From a bacterium (GTDB taxonomy: Bacteria > SZUA-79 > Acidulodesulfobacterales > Acidulodesulfobacteraceae), in assembly GCA_021798875.1 (NCBI GenBank), contig JAJZBN010000003.1, positions 8,631-72,630 of the forward strand: DNA of 64,000 nt, in the 5' to 3' direction. Made by a program: the position numbers and the translations under genes. The notes beneath the pieces were generated by a model, which saw nothing but the letters and a program-made list of their open reading frames with translations, was not told where the DNA came from and searched no databases. Positions 55,901 to 64,000 of the stretch are shown one piece after another. Each line of letters starts with the position of its first letter. The stretch's first letter is position 1.

Positions 55901-57025
55901 TTATCTTTTACTATTGCTTTTAAATTTATTTTTCCTTTTATTATCTGTGCCTTCGTTTTTTATGGCTACAGGTATGCCGTTTCTCAGTTTTACCTGCCCT
56001 GCCGTAACGACTTTTTCGCCGGCTTTTAAGCCTTTAAGTATAACTACCACTCCGTTTCTTTCTTCTCCAGTCTTAACATAATCGGTTTTTACGATATTTA
56101 CGCCGTTTTTCTTAACGACCACGTAAACGAAATCGCCGTATGGATTATATGTTATCGCTGTTGCCGGAACCGTCACGACGTTATGTATCAACGGCAATAA
56201 AACTCTGCCCGTAACAAACATTCCCGGCCTTAAATACATTCCTTGATTGTCAACTATAACCCTGGCGGTTATATTGCGGGAAACGGTATTAACGTCTATG
56301 CTTATAGTTTTTATCCTGCCGTAAAAGATTTTATTATATGAATCTAACTCAATCTTAACTTTTTGATTTACCTTCAAACTGTGCAAATCGTTCTGCGGCA
56401 TTGTAAAGTCAATATAAATCGGGTTAATAGAATAAAGCGGTATTATATTTGCGCCTGGTTGTATATACTGACCTAGATTTACCGAACTTGAATTTCTAAT
56501 CCCTACTATTCCGGAAAACGGCGCCCTTATCGTCATATCGGATATAGTCACTTCCGCCTGAGCTATTTGCGCTTCGTTTTGCTTTAATGTAGAGAGCATA
56601 GATATGTACGACGCTTTAGAAACGGCATTTTGAGCATAGGCTTTTTTGTACTGCTCATAGTTAAATTTATCGGCTATAAACTGCGATTTGTATTGTTTTA
56701 ACTGTGCAATCTGAAGAGAATCGTCGAGAGTAACCAAAACCTGATTTTTATGAACAAACTCTCCCGATTTAAAATATATGCCGTTAACCTGTCCTGCAAC
56801 CTGCGTCGTTACGTTAACCGAGTTTATAGCTGATACGTTTCCTATAGTATGTATATAGGGCTGCCAGTTTCCTATTTTAGAAACGGCTACCGACACCGAA
56901 ACGGGAGGAAATTTCCTATTTTTCATAAACTGTCCCATTTCATAACCCTTATAAGCTTTGTATCCGAATATTCCTCCGAAAATAACTATCAAAACAAGCA
57001 AAACTATTATAAAACGTTTAATCAT
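55901..57025 (-). CDS. RND efflux periplasmic adaptor (membrane fusion protein)
   Basis: This 374-residue protein has one N-terminal membrane anchor (FIIVLLVLIVIFGGIFGY). It then has the lipoyl-like/barrel-sandwich motif VAGQVNGIYFKSGEFVHKNQ, a coiled-coil hairpin (about 105-150), IRAPFSGIVGIRNSSSVNLG and a C-terminal MPR domain ending with basic residues. It links the pump to the outer-membrane channel. It starts the minus-strand part of the divergent efflux locus. Confidence 0.93.
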   Translation of the reverse strand: MIKRFIIVLLVLIVIFGGIFGYKAYKGYEMGQFMKNRKFPPVSVSVAVSKIGNWQPYIHTIGNVSAINSVNVTTQVAGQVNGIYFKSGEFVHKNQVLVTLDDSLQIAQLKQYKSQFIADKFNYEQYKKAYAQNAVSKASYISMLSTLKQNEAQIAQAEVTISDMTIRAPFSGIVGIRNSSSVNLGQYIQPGANIIPLYSINPIYIDFTMPQNDLHSLKVNQKVKIELDSYNKIFYGRIKTISIDVNTVSRNITARVIVDNQGMYLRPGMFVTGRVLLPLIHNVVTVPATAITYNPYGDFVYVVVKKNGVNIVKTDYVKTGEERNGVVVILKGLKAGEKVVTAGQVKLRNGIPVAIKNEGTDNKRKNKFKSNSKR

Positions 57026-57074
57026 ATCGATACCTTTAAATTTAAAATAAATTATTAAATTATAAATTTTTTAA

Positions 57075-57104
57075 TTGACAATATGACTTTATAGTCAGTA
57101 TAAT
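57075..57104 (+). promoter_or_regulatory. Promoter of the outer-membrane factor gene with candidate operator
   Basis: TTGACA (57075-57080), an 18-bp spacer and TATAAT (57099-57104) form a strong sigma70-like promoter 75 bp upstream of the gene. Exactly in the spacer lies the palindrome TGACTTTATAGTCA (57084-57097, TGACT/AGTCA arms). A repressor bound there would block RNA polymerase, as TetR-type regulators do at many efflux operons. No regulator gene is adjacent. Confidence 0.75.
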
Positions 57105-57178
57105 TAGAATATAATAAATTTAAAATTCAGTCAATAAAAAAACAACATAAAAAAAGATACAAAATAAAACGAAAAATT

Positions 57179-58633
57179 ATGAAAATTAAAAAAGTTTTGC
57201 TCTTATTTTTTTTTACGGCTTTAGGGTCTATGTTTTTTCTAAGCGGATGCAGTTTATTTACGCATCCAAAAAAAATTACGGTTAAAATCCCTAAGAGATT
57301 TAAATATGCATTAAATAACGAAAATTTTAAAATAAAAAATGACTGGTGGAAAAATTTTGGAAGCAATAAACTTGACGATTTAGTATCAAAGGCATTAAAA
57401 AACAATTTAAATTATCTAATAGCTATAAAAAATATACAGGTAGCAAAAACATATGTTTCGCAGAACGAATCCAAATTATTTCCCACCGTTAATTTTAGCT
57501 ATGAAGCGACAAGAAACAAAATGCCAGGCTATGAAACTTCCATATTCTCGGGAGGATCTTCTTCCGGTTCTCCCTCGACTATTATTTATAATCTAAACCA
57601 GGCAGGTTTGAACGCTTCTTATGAATTAGACGTATGGAACCAGATAAATAATGCCGTTAAACAGGCAAAAGCTAACGTCTCGGTATCAAAAGAAGATGCC
57701 GATGTGGTTAAACTTACGCTTATAAGCAATGTTGCGCAGGCTTATTTCCAAATTAAGGCTTTGAAAGAATCAGTAATTAATTTAAAAAAACAGTACAAAG
57801 CGGAAAAAGAAATTTTAAAACTTTATGAAGTACAGTATAAAGACGGTCTAATAAATGCAGGACCAATAGTAAACACAAAAACAAACCTTGAAATTTTAAA
57901 AACCGATCTTAACGATTCTATAAAGCAAAAAGATATTACGCAAAACACGCTTGCATATTATCTGGGAAAATTTCCGGAAAGATTCAAGCTAACCGTTAAA
58001 TCTAACATAAAAAACATTTTAAACTTTAATAATAATCATTATTATAAGTTAATACCGCCGAATATTCCATCTGAAATTTTAACACAAAGACCTGATGTTA
58101 AAGAAGCAGAGTATAATGTTCTTGCATATGCTTACGCTAAAAAAGAAAGTCTTGCTAATTTTTTTCCCGTATTTAACCTTACCGGAAGTTACGGATATGC
58201 AAGTCCCAGCTTAGATAATTTTATCACCGACGCTAACAGCGTTTGGAATTTCGGGTTGGATATTCTTGCACCCATATTTAATTATAAAACAAATATAAGC
58301 ATTTATAAAAGGTCTAAACTACAGTATCAGCAGGCTGTATTGAATTACAGAAATACGGTAATAAACGCTTTCAGCGAAACCGACAGCGCACTTGCAGATT
58401 TCCAAAAAGATACTCAAACTCTAAAAAGTTACGAAAAAAATTACCGTTATGCGCTAAAACTTTTCAATATTTATAAAGCACAGTATAAAACCGGAATTTC
58501 TTCTAAAATAACTTATCTTACCTACAGAGAAAACTTGCTTAATGCGGAATACAATCTCATAAATCAAAATTTATCGGTTAAAGAAGATGTGATTAGCGTT
58601 TACAATGCTCTCGGCATGGGATTAAAAGATTAA
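57179..58633 (+). CDS. TolC/NodT-type outer-membrane factor lipoprotein
   Basis: This 484-residue protein has lipobox LSGC (Cys24). It has the outer-membrane factor plan of two repeats of long helices and strands, with WWKNFGSNKLDDLVSKALKNN, NVAQAYFQIKALKESV, QRPDVKEAEYNVLAYAYAK and ETDSALADFQKDTQTL. It forms the outer-membrane channel of the RND pump. It is divergent from the adaptor gene and its stop overlaps phoU by 4 bp on the other strand. Confidence 0.93.
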   Translation: MKIKKVLLLFFFTALGSMFFLSGCSLFTHPKKITVKIPKRFKYALNNENFKIKNDWWKNFGSNKLDDLVSKALKNNLNYLIAIKNIQVAKTYVSQNESKLFPTVNFSYEATRNKMPGYETSIFSGGSSSGSPSTIIYNLNQAGLNASYELDVWNQINNAVKQAKANVSVSKEDADVVKLTLISNVAQAYFQIKALKESVINLKKQYKAEKEILKLYEVQYKDGLINAGPIVNTKTNLEILKTDLNDSIKQKDITQNTLAYYLGKFPERFKLTVKSNIKNILNFNNNHYYKLIPPNIPSEILTQRPDVKEAEYNVLAYAYAKKESLANFFPVFNLTGSYGYASPSLDNFITDANSVWNFGLDILAPIFNYKTNISIYKRSKLQYQQAVLNYRNTVINAFSETDSALADFQKDTQTLKSYEKNYRYALKLFNIYKAQYKTGISSKITYLTYRENLLNAEYNLINQNLSVKEDVISVYNALGMGLKD

Positions 58634-59310
58634 TACTCCGGCAAATTCCTTAAATCTTTGCCAATGTCCATATAAAGCAAAAGCTCCATAATTTTTTGGG
58701 CGTGATCGGCAAACCTTTCGTACTTGCGGGCAATAAAGATATAGGTTATATTATTTTCTAAGGTATTTAAATTTTTTATCGAATTATTTATTATATCCAC
58801 AACAATTTTATGAGACAATAAGTCTATAACGTTTTCATCTTTTATAATGACGTCTTTAAGCCCTAAATTTTCTTTAACGCCGTCGGAAAACATTTTAATG
58901 GCCATTTTAAGCATCTCGTCGTCTCTTGCCGCAACGTCTTCAAAATATGAATAAACGCATTTAAATTGTTCAGAAAAAGACGGCCCGTCGGTAAGTTTTA
59001 GCCCTATCTGGCATATCGAAGCACATAAATCTCCCATTCTTTCAAGGTCGGTTATTATTTTCATAGTAGTCGTTATAAACATTAAGTCTGCCGCTTCTGG
59101 CTGATAAAGAGCAAGAAGTTTTATACAACTCTCGTTAATGCCTACCTCAAGCGAATTAACTTTCAAATCATTTTTAATCGTCTGCTCCGCAAGATTTTTA
59201 TCCCTTTCAAATAAAAATTTGGTTGCGCTGCTTAGCTGACTTGCAACTATTTCACCCATCTCGACGACACTGCGTTTTAATTTCATTAATTCGTTATCTA
59301 AAATATTCAC
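58630..59310 (-). CDS. phoU: Phosphate-signalling protein PhoU
   Basis: This 226-residue helical protein has two PhoU repeats. The metal-binding motifs are TTTMKIITDLERMGDLCASI and IARKYERFADHAQKI. It regulates the Pst transporter and PhoR-type kinase and represses the Pho regulon when phosphate is ample. It is the last gene of pstSCAB-phoU, 55 bp after pstB. Confidence 0.95.
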   Translation of the reverse strand: MNILDNELMKLKRSVVEMGEIVASQLSSATKFLFERDKNLAEQTIKNDLKVNSLEVGINESCIKLLALYQPEAADLMFITTTMKIITDLERMGDLCASICQIGLKLTDGPSFSEQFKCVYSYFEDVAARDDEMLKMAIKMFSDGVKENLGLKDVIIKDENVIDLLSHKIVVDIINNSIKNLNTLENNITYIFIARKYERFADHAQKIMELLLYMDIGKDLRNLPEY

Positions 59311-59365
59311 CGTAACCTCTCTGTCTCTAATATTATATGTATTTTATATTTATTCAATATTTTAT

Positions 59366-60172
59366 TTAATATCTGCTTGTTATAAAGTTTTCCGTTCTTT
59401 TGTCTTTAGGCCTTGTAAAAAAATTACCCGATTCGTCAAATTCAATCAGTTCCCCGTCTAAAAAAAACCCGCTGTAATCGGAAATTCTGCCGGACTGCTG
59501 AACGTTATGACTTACGACTATAATAGTATAATATTTTTTAAATGAATTAATCAAATCAAGTATGATGCTGGTTGAAACCGGATCAAGATATGCAGTCGGT
59601 TCATCCATTAATAATATAGAAGGATTTGTAGCTATAGCCCTTGCAATACATAATCTCTGCTGCTGTCCTCCCGAAAGAGACAAAGCTGACTTATTTAGTT
59701 TATCTTTGACTTCATCGTAAAGACCGGCATATTTAAGACATTTTTCTACTCTTTCTACAATAAAATCCTTATTTTTTATGCCGTGAATTTTTAGCCCAAA
59801 AGCAACGTTTTCAAATATAGATTTGGGAAACGGATTAGGATTCTGAAATACCATGCCTATATTCCGTCTTAATTCTACCACGTCAACCGACTTATCGTAT
59901 ATATTTTTTCCGTCTATCAAAACTTCGCCGGTCAGCTTTGCGCCCTCGGTATAATCATTCATCCTGTTCAAGGTTCTTAAAAAAGTAGATTTGCCGCATC
60001 CCGAAGGTCCTAAAAGCGTACATACCGAATTTTTTTTAAAATAAAGATTTATCGACTTTAGCAGATGATAATTCCCGTAATAAAAATTTAAATTTTTTAC
60101 GTTTACTATTATATTATCGATATTGCCGTCGTCCGATTTTACAGGTTTTAAGTCGTTGTTCTCATTTGGCAT
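59366..60172 (-). CDS. pstB: Phosphate ABC transporter ATPase PstB
   Basis: This 268-residue ATPase has Walker A LLGPSGCGKST (residues 53-63), signature LSGGQQQRLCIARAIA, Walker B ILLMDEPTAYLDP and the H-loop VVSHNVQQ. It powers phosphate import. It is 27 bp after pstA in the pst operon. Confidence 0.97.
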   Translation of the reverse strand: MPNENNDLKPVKSDDGNIDNIIVNVKNLNFYYGNYHLLKSINLYFKKNSVCTLLGPSGCGKSTFLRTLNRMNDYTEGAKLTGEVLIDGKNIYDKSVDVVELRRNIGMVFQNPNPFPKSIFENVAFGLKIHGIKNKDFIVERVEKCLKYAGLYDEVKDKLNKSALSLSGGQQQRLCIARAIATNPSILLMDEPTAYLDPVSTSIILDLINSFKKYYTIIVVSHNVQQSGRISDYSGFFLDGELIEFDESGNFFTRPKDKRTENFITSRY

Positions 60173-60199
60173 AAAATTACGATTCCTTTTTTGTTTTTT

Positions 60200-61111
60200 T
60201 TATAGAATAAATTTTTTAACTAAATAGTTTATCAGTCTTAATCCAAGGTCTAATAAAAATATAAACAGCAATAAAACAACCGAAGCCGCTTCTGCTTTGT
60301 AATGCAATATCCTGGAAGGTTCGTGAATATATATAAAAATGAGCATAGCCATATCTCCCACCGCCCCTCCGGGACCTGTAACCCCTGTAGGCAAACCGGT
60401 ATTATAGTAATTAGTAAATAAAAGGGGTGCAGTCTGTCCGATAATATTCATTACTCCTAACAGTATCCCGATAAATATGCCGCCAAGCGCCGCTTTAAGT
60501 ATGACCGATTTTGCGGCCTGAAATTTAGTAGCTCCCAGCGCAAGCGCACCCTCTATATAGCTGGCAGGAATCTGATTAACAGCCTGCTCCGTAAGCAATG
60601 CTACTATAGGTGTCATTATAAATCCTAGAGTCAAACCTCCTGCAAGGGCAGAAAATCCGAAATGGAAACCAAATCCTGCATTAGTGGAAAATATATAAAA
60701 TCCCACGATACCCCATACTATAGACGGTATTCCTATCATAAGCTCGTTTAAAAGCCTTAAAAAATAGTTCGTTCTTTTTTTACCGAAAAGCGATAAATAT
60801 AAACCCGTCCCGATGCCCAGAGGAATTGCTAAGACCGATGCTATAACTACAAGATATACGTCGCCTATAATAGCGTTTAATATACCGCCCTCTGCGCCTA
60901 TAGGAAAACCAGTCGGCAGCGTAGAAATAAAATTAAAATTAAGATATTTATAACCTATAGCAAAAGCTTTATAAATAATATGGAAAACCGGAAAAGCTCC
61001 AATTAGAAAAGCTGCTATCGCAAACAGGAATGCAAGGTTATTATATATTTTTTTTCTTTTGAGATAACCTTTATCTATAGGAAAAACTGGTTCGAATTGT
61101 TGATGTTCCAT
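60200..61111 (-). CDS. pstA: Phosphate ABC transporter permease PstA
   Basis: This 303-residue permease has about six helices. PstA-type features are the motifs GGLTLGFIMTPIVALLTEQA, ASYIEGALALGATKFQAAKS and VGFYIFSTNAGFGF. The N-terminal cytoplasmic part is basic. It forms the channel with PstC. It is 101 bp after pstC. Confidence 0.94.
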   Translation of the reverse strand: MEHQQFEPVFPIDKGYLKRKKIYNNLAFLFAIAAFLIGAFPVFHIIYKAFAIGYKYLNFNFISTLPTGFPIGAEGGILNAIIGDVYLVVIASVLAIPLGIGTGLYLSLFGKKRTNYFLRLLNELMIGIPSIVWGIVGFYIFSTNAGFGFHFGFSALAGGLTLGFIMTPIVALLTEQAVNQIPASYIEGALALGATKFQAAKSVILKAALGGIFIGILLGVMNIIGQTAPLLFTNYYNTGLPTGVTGPGGAVGDMAMLIFIYIHEPSRILHYKAEAASVVLLLFIFLLDLGLRLINYLVKKFIL

Positions 61112-61212
61112 AATAATATACTATATATATTTATTATATTTAAGCATATATAAATTAGTTATGATTATTGCCGTTATTATTTATTATTTTTATTTTAATT
61201 GTCTATATTTTA

Positions 61213-62157
61213 TTAACCGCCGCCAAACTGTGACCTGCTGAATCTTCCGCCTATGACCCTGTTTAAAATATTTCTTCCGACGATATTAACCATAAGGCTT
61301 ATTAGTAAAAGAATAAGCGCCAGTTCAACTTCCGCAGAAGCATATATTGGGCTTATAACTGCAAAAGTAAAAGTATTGGCAAGCATTGAAGATATAGTAT
61401 ATCCGACGCTGAATAAAGATTTTGGTACTATCGCCTGATTACCTATTAAAAGCACGGTAGCTATAGTTTCGCCTATAGCTCTTCCAAATCCTAAAATTAT
61501 TCCTCCGTATATTCCGTTAAGAGCATATGGCATAGAAACGTCTTTTATAACGTCCAATTTTGTAGCGCCCATTGCCAGCGCTCCGTCTTTAGCCAGCTTG
61601 GGTACGGAAGATAGCGAGTCCTTAGTAATAGAAGCTATTATCGGCAATATCATAAAAGCCACGATTATACTGGCCGCAAGAATACCGTAGCCTATATTTT
61701 CTTCAACTTTTAAAAAAGGTACTCCCGAAAAATGTCTGCTAAAAAAGGGTTCGACGGATTCCCTTATCCAGGGTACTACGGTCAATACGCCCCAAACGCC
61801 GAAAACTACGCTTGGTATGCCCGCAAGCATTTCGATAATAATAGTAAAAATACCTCTTAAAAAAAATGGACAATATTCCTGTAAAAAAATGCCGGTACCT
61901 AAACTTAAAGGAATAGCAAAAATTAGAGCGAGAAACGTAACAAAAAAAGTGCCGGCAAGAAAAGTTAAAGCGCCGAATATTTCCGCCGGAGGATTCCATT
62001 CTTTTTTCCATAAAAAAGATATGCCGTACCTGCTTATTGAGGGGTAACTATAGTATAATATAACTATAACGGCTATTAAAAAAATTACTACTACGGCTAA
62101 AACAAACACCGATAGAATAAATTTAAAAAAATCGTCTTTATATTTTAAATTGAACAT
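61213..62157 (-). CDS. pstC: Phosphate ABC transporter permease PstC
   Basis: This 314-residue permease has about six helices and the PstC-like motifs AGIPSVVFGVWGVLTVVPWI, AKDGALAMGATKLDVIKDV and ILGFGRAIGETIATVLLIGN. The C-terminus (GRFSRSQFGGG) is Gly-rich. It follows pstS after 211 bp that contain an attenuator-like hairpin. Confidence 0.94.
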   Translation of the reverse strand: MFNLKYKDDFFKFILSVFVLAVVVIFLIAVIVILYYSYPSISRYGISFLWKKEWNPPAEIFGALTFLAGTFFVTFLALIFAIPLSLGTGIFLQEYCPFFLRGIFTIIIEMLAGIPSVVFGVWGVLTVVPWIRESVEPFFSRHFSGVPFLKVEENIGYGILAASIIVAFMILPIIASITKDSLSSVPKLAKDGALAMGATKLDVIKDVSMPYALNGIYGGIILGFGRAIGETIATVLLIGNQAIVPKSLFSVGYTISSMLANTFTFAVISPIYASAEVELALILLLISLMVNIVGRNILNRVIGGRFSRSQFGGG

Positions 62158-62302
62158 TAAAGTATTATGCCTGTTTTATAGCGTATATTTTTTATTCAGG
62201 TTAGGCGTAAATTAATTTTTTTTAATTATAGCATATTATTTTTAATTTTTCTAAAAAAAATAACTCGGGTAATAATTATATAATATAAATTATAATAAAC
62301 TA

Positions 62303-62347
62303 AACGGCGCGATAAGGGATTTTTATTAATCTGCAAATCGCGCCGTT
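62303..62347 (-). terminator. Attenuator-like hairpin between pstS and pstC
   Basis: AACGGCGCGAT (62303-62313) and ATCGCGCCGTT (62337-62347) form a perfect 11-bp GC-rich stem with a 23-base loop. On the minus strand it is followed by a T-rich stretch (TTTAGTTTATT). Located just after pstS, it likely causes partial termination so that the binding protein is made in excess of the permeases. Confidence 0.75.
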
Positions 62348-62368
62348 AACATAAATCAGTTAATAATT

Positions 62369-63469
62369 TTATTTTACCTGCGCCAAAAGTTTCTTTACGT
62401 TGGGTAAAACAGATTTTGGAAGCGGTGCAAAACCGGTCTTAACAGTATATTTTGCGGCCTGACCGGGACCTAAAGCCCAGTTTATCAAGTCTTTAATAGA
62501 TTTCGTCGTAGAGGGATTAGGCTGTTTTTTCCTAATCATCCAAAATTCGAAATTTGAATCCGGATATGCGTTCTTAGCATAAACGTTCCAAACTATAGAT
62601 TTATCGAAATCGGCAGGAAAACCACCCTGTTTTAATGCAGAATTAGCCGCAGCGGCTATTGTTTTAACCGAACCGACGACGTAATTACCTGCTTTATTCA
62701 ACATAGCGGCGCTCGCAAGATGATATTCCAAAACCCAGCCGAGACCTACATAACCAATACCGCCTGCAGTGCTTTTAACGGCAGCGACGACTGCATCGCT
62801 TCCAAGATAACCGCTGCCTGTAGGCCAATCGGGAGACAAGCTTCTTCCTACTTTCTTTGCCCATGCTTTAGACGTATCGGTTAAAAGGCTGGTAAAATCA
62901 AATGTAGTTCCGCTTGCATCCGCTCTGTGGACTACGAAAATATGAAGATTCGGAAATTTATACTGCGGATTTAATTTTTTAAATGCAGGATTATCCCAGT
63001 TTTTAATCTTGCCCATATAAATTTCGGCGACTAATTTAGGCGTCATTTTAAGATTAACGTTGTTTGGTATTCCAGGTATATTATAGATAACCTGCGCATC
63101 GTCGAGAGCAACCGGAACGTTAATTAAATTGGGGTACCTTTTTTTGAACGCTTTAGTGAGATAAGCGTCCGACGCTCCTATGGTAATATTGCCGTCGGCA
63201 GCGTTAGAAATTCCAAAACCCGAACCAGTTCCTGCAACCGAAACCGTAACGTTAGGATGCAGTTTATGATACTTAACCGCCCATACGGAATTTAACGGGT
63301 AAAGCATAGTAGAACCTGAAATAGTTAGGGTTCCGGCAGGTACTTTTGCGCTGGAACTTGCCGTAGGCGTTTTAGATTTAGCGCATCCGGAAACAAGAAA
63401 CGATAATCCGACGACCGCAGAAACTGTTGCAACGCCCAACAGCATTTTTTTCTTACTGCTTTTGTTCAT
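62369..63469 (-). CDS. pstS: Phosphate ABC transporter substrate-binding lipoprotein PstS
   Basis: This 366-residue binding protein has lipobox VSGC (Cys29). The phosphate-binding regions are LTISGSTMLYPLNSVWAVKY, GTGSGFGISNAADGNITIGA and VHRADASGTTFDFTSLL. It delivers phosphate to PstCA. It is the first gene of the operon and is preceded by a Pho-box array. Confidence 0.96.
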   Translation of the reverse strand: MNKSSKKKMLLGVATVSAVVGLSFLVSGCAKSKTPTASSSAKVPAGTLTISGSTMLYPLNSVWAVKYHKLHPNVTVSVAGTGSGFGISNAADGNITIGASDAYLTKAFKKRYPNLINVPVALDDAQVIYNIPGIPNNVNLKMTPKLVAEIYMGKIKNWDNPAFKKLNPQYKFPNLHIFVVHRADASGTTFDFTSLLTDTSKAWAKKVGRSLSPDWPTGSGYLGSDAVVAAVKSTAGGIGYVGLGWVLEYHLASAAMLNKAGNYVVGSVKTIAAAANSALKQGGFPADFDKSIVWNVYAKNAYPDSNFEFWMIRKKQPNPSTTKSIKDLINWALGPGQAAKYTVKTGFAPLPKSVLPNVKKLLAQVK

Positions 63470-63533
63470 ACATCTCCTCCATAATTAAATTTAAATTTTT
63501 GATTTATCTTATCGCAAAATTTATTTCTTTATT

Positions 63534-63589
63534 ATCATAACAGATTTTTATTACAATTTTATTACAATTATGTTAAATTTTTGTAACAA
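63534..63589 (-). promoter_or_regulatory. Pho-box array and -10 of the pst operon
   Basis: On the minus strand four 7-bp half-sites with exact 11-bp period are visible: TTGTTAC (63589-63583), ATTTAAC (63578-63572), TTGTAAT (63567-63561) and TTGTAAT (63556-63550). Each is separated by 4 AT bases. This matches the PhoB-box plan (two CTGTCAT-type repeats with 4-bp spacers). A -10 TATGAT (63539-63534) lies 10 bp beyond the last half-site, which is the expected distance. Confidence 0.85.
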
Positions 63590-63619
63590 TTCGTTTTTAT
63601 CTAACTATGAGCTGAAATT

Positions 63620-63645
63620 CAATTCTGGCGCAGACGCAAAATTGT
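63620..63645. repeat. Degenerate family-2 repeat
   Basis: CAATTCTGGCGCAGACGCAA followed by AATTGT resembles the reverse complement of the repeat at 21610-21684 (AATTCTGGCACCGTCACAAA), with several substitutions. It lies upstream of the alcohol dehydrogenase gene and downstream of its probable start area for pst. Confidence 0.45.
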
Positions 63646-63709
63646 GTGATATAATAGTCGATATTTAATTTGCAATATTAATATTAACATTATTAAAAGA
63701 GGTAAACTT

Positions 63710-64000
63710 ATGCAATCTTTTACTATTTACAATCCGGTTAAAATACATTTTGGCCCAGGTATTATTTCTGAAGCGGGAAAAATCGCCAAGAAATATTCCG
63801 ATAACGTTTTAATAGTTACGGGAAAAAACTCGATGCAAAAAACGGGAACGTTAGATAAACTTATTAAAATTTTAAAGGAAACTGGGATAACGGCAACCGT
63901 TTACGACGGCATAACCCCAAACCCTACGATAACGGAAATTGACGAAGCCGCAAAAATAGCAAAGCAAAAAGGCATCGGTCTAATAATAGGTTTGGGAGGC
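63710..64000 (+). CDS. Iron-containing alcohol dehydrogenase, 5' part (partial)
   Basis: The frame from the ATG at 63710 begins MQSFTIYNPVKIHFGPGIIS. It goes on EAGKIAKKYSDNVLIVTGKN, then YDGITPNPTITEIDEAAKIA and GIGLIIGLGG at the window edge. This is the N-terminal NAD(P)-binding half of the iron-containing alcohol dehydrogenase family (butanol dehydrogenase type). The metal-binding histidines lie beyond the window. An AGAGG site precedes the ATG, and TATAAT at 63650-63655 is a likely -10. The substrate cannot be predicted. Confidence 0.9.
   Translation, partial: MQSFTIYNPVKIHFGPGIISEAGKIAKKYSDNVLIVTGKNSMQKTGTLDKLIKILKETGITATVYDGITPNPTITEIDEAAKIAKQKGIGLIIGLGG

Noticed and set aside
61112-61212. 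Separate promoter or regulator between pstA and pstC
   Set aside because: The 101-bp gap is AT-rich without a clear promoter or hairpin; ordinary operon spacing is the simplest reading.

Overview
The window looks like a chromosomal segment of a low-GC, Gram-negative bacterium. The cell-envelope genes are Gram-negative: LPS-type heptose kinase and heptosyltransferases, a BamE-like lipoprotein, an RND pump with an outer-membrane factor, and an outer-membrane barrel fragment. The left part carries sulfur-handling genes: sulfide:quinone oxidoreductase, TusA, DsrE-family proteins and DUF1641. Gene order such as remA-gmk-rpoZ-rsh and gatCAB-mtnA fits a deltaproteobacterial-grade, sulfur-metabolising lineage (for example something like the Ca. 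Acidulodesulfobacterales). That placement is inference and was not tested by any search. Strong AGGAGG ribosome-binding sites are common.

Layout: (1) 1-2914 holds a partial LysM-repeat protein and a thioredoxin-fold DUF255 protein. (2) 3001-7867 is the sulfur module on the minus strand. It reads dsrE - tusA - sqr - a long repeat-containing DUF1641 protein - a strong terminator, followed by two very small DsrE-fold proteins and an LsrF-like aldolase. (3) 8050-14209 is an accessory, decaying region. A 0.69-kb hicBA toxin-antitoxin locus occurs twice as diverged, independently broken direct copies. Between them lie a DMT transporter, a membrane-anchored cytochrome c, an IS3-family remnant and a 5'-truncated outer-membrane barrel. 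A tRNA-Val(GAC) gene lies 29 bp beyond the second copy. (4) 14299-18951 holds two small hypotheticals, a haem-binding DUF3365-HAMP protein, a large radical-SAM protein and a DUF2892 protein.

(5) 19104-22671 is the rsh (ppGpp), rpoZ, gmk, remA group. (6) 22749-29846 is an LPS/glycan locus. (7) 29903-41954 is housekeeping: a 3-methyladenine glycosylase, ilvE, mtnA, gatBAC, a UvrD/PcrA helicase, glmS and glmU. (8) 42048-50570 is a tightly packed minus-strand operon: bamE-like, dapF, slt, ligA, a YVTN propeller and a UbiB/AarF kinase. (9) 50680-52581 holds two oppositely oriented Opp/Dpp-type permeases without ATPase or binding protein. (10) 52824-58633 is a tripartite RND efflux system with a divergent promoter and a candidate operator. 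(11) 58630-63469 is pstSCAB-phoU, with a readable Pho-box array and an attenuator-like hairpin after pstS. (12) From 63710 the 5' end of an iron-containing alcohol dehydrogenase runs off the window.

Three families of short dispersed, palindromic repeats are scattered between genes. The most notable biology is the sulfur module with its internally amplified DUF1641 protein, the double decayed hicBA locus near a tRNA, and the REP-like repeat families, one of which abuts stop codons. No CRISPR array, rRNA or intact mobile element was seen.
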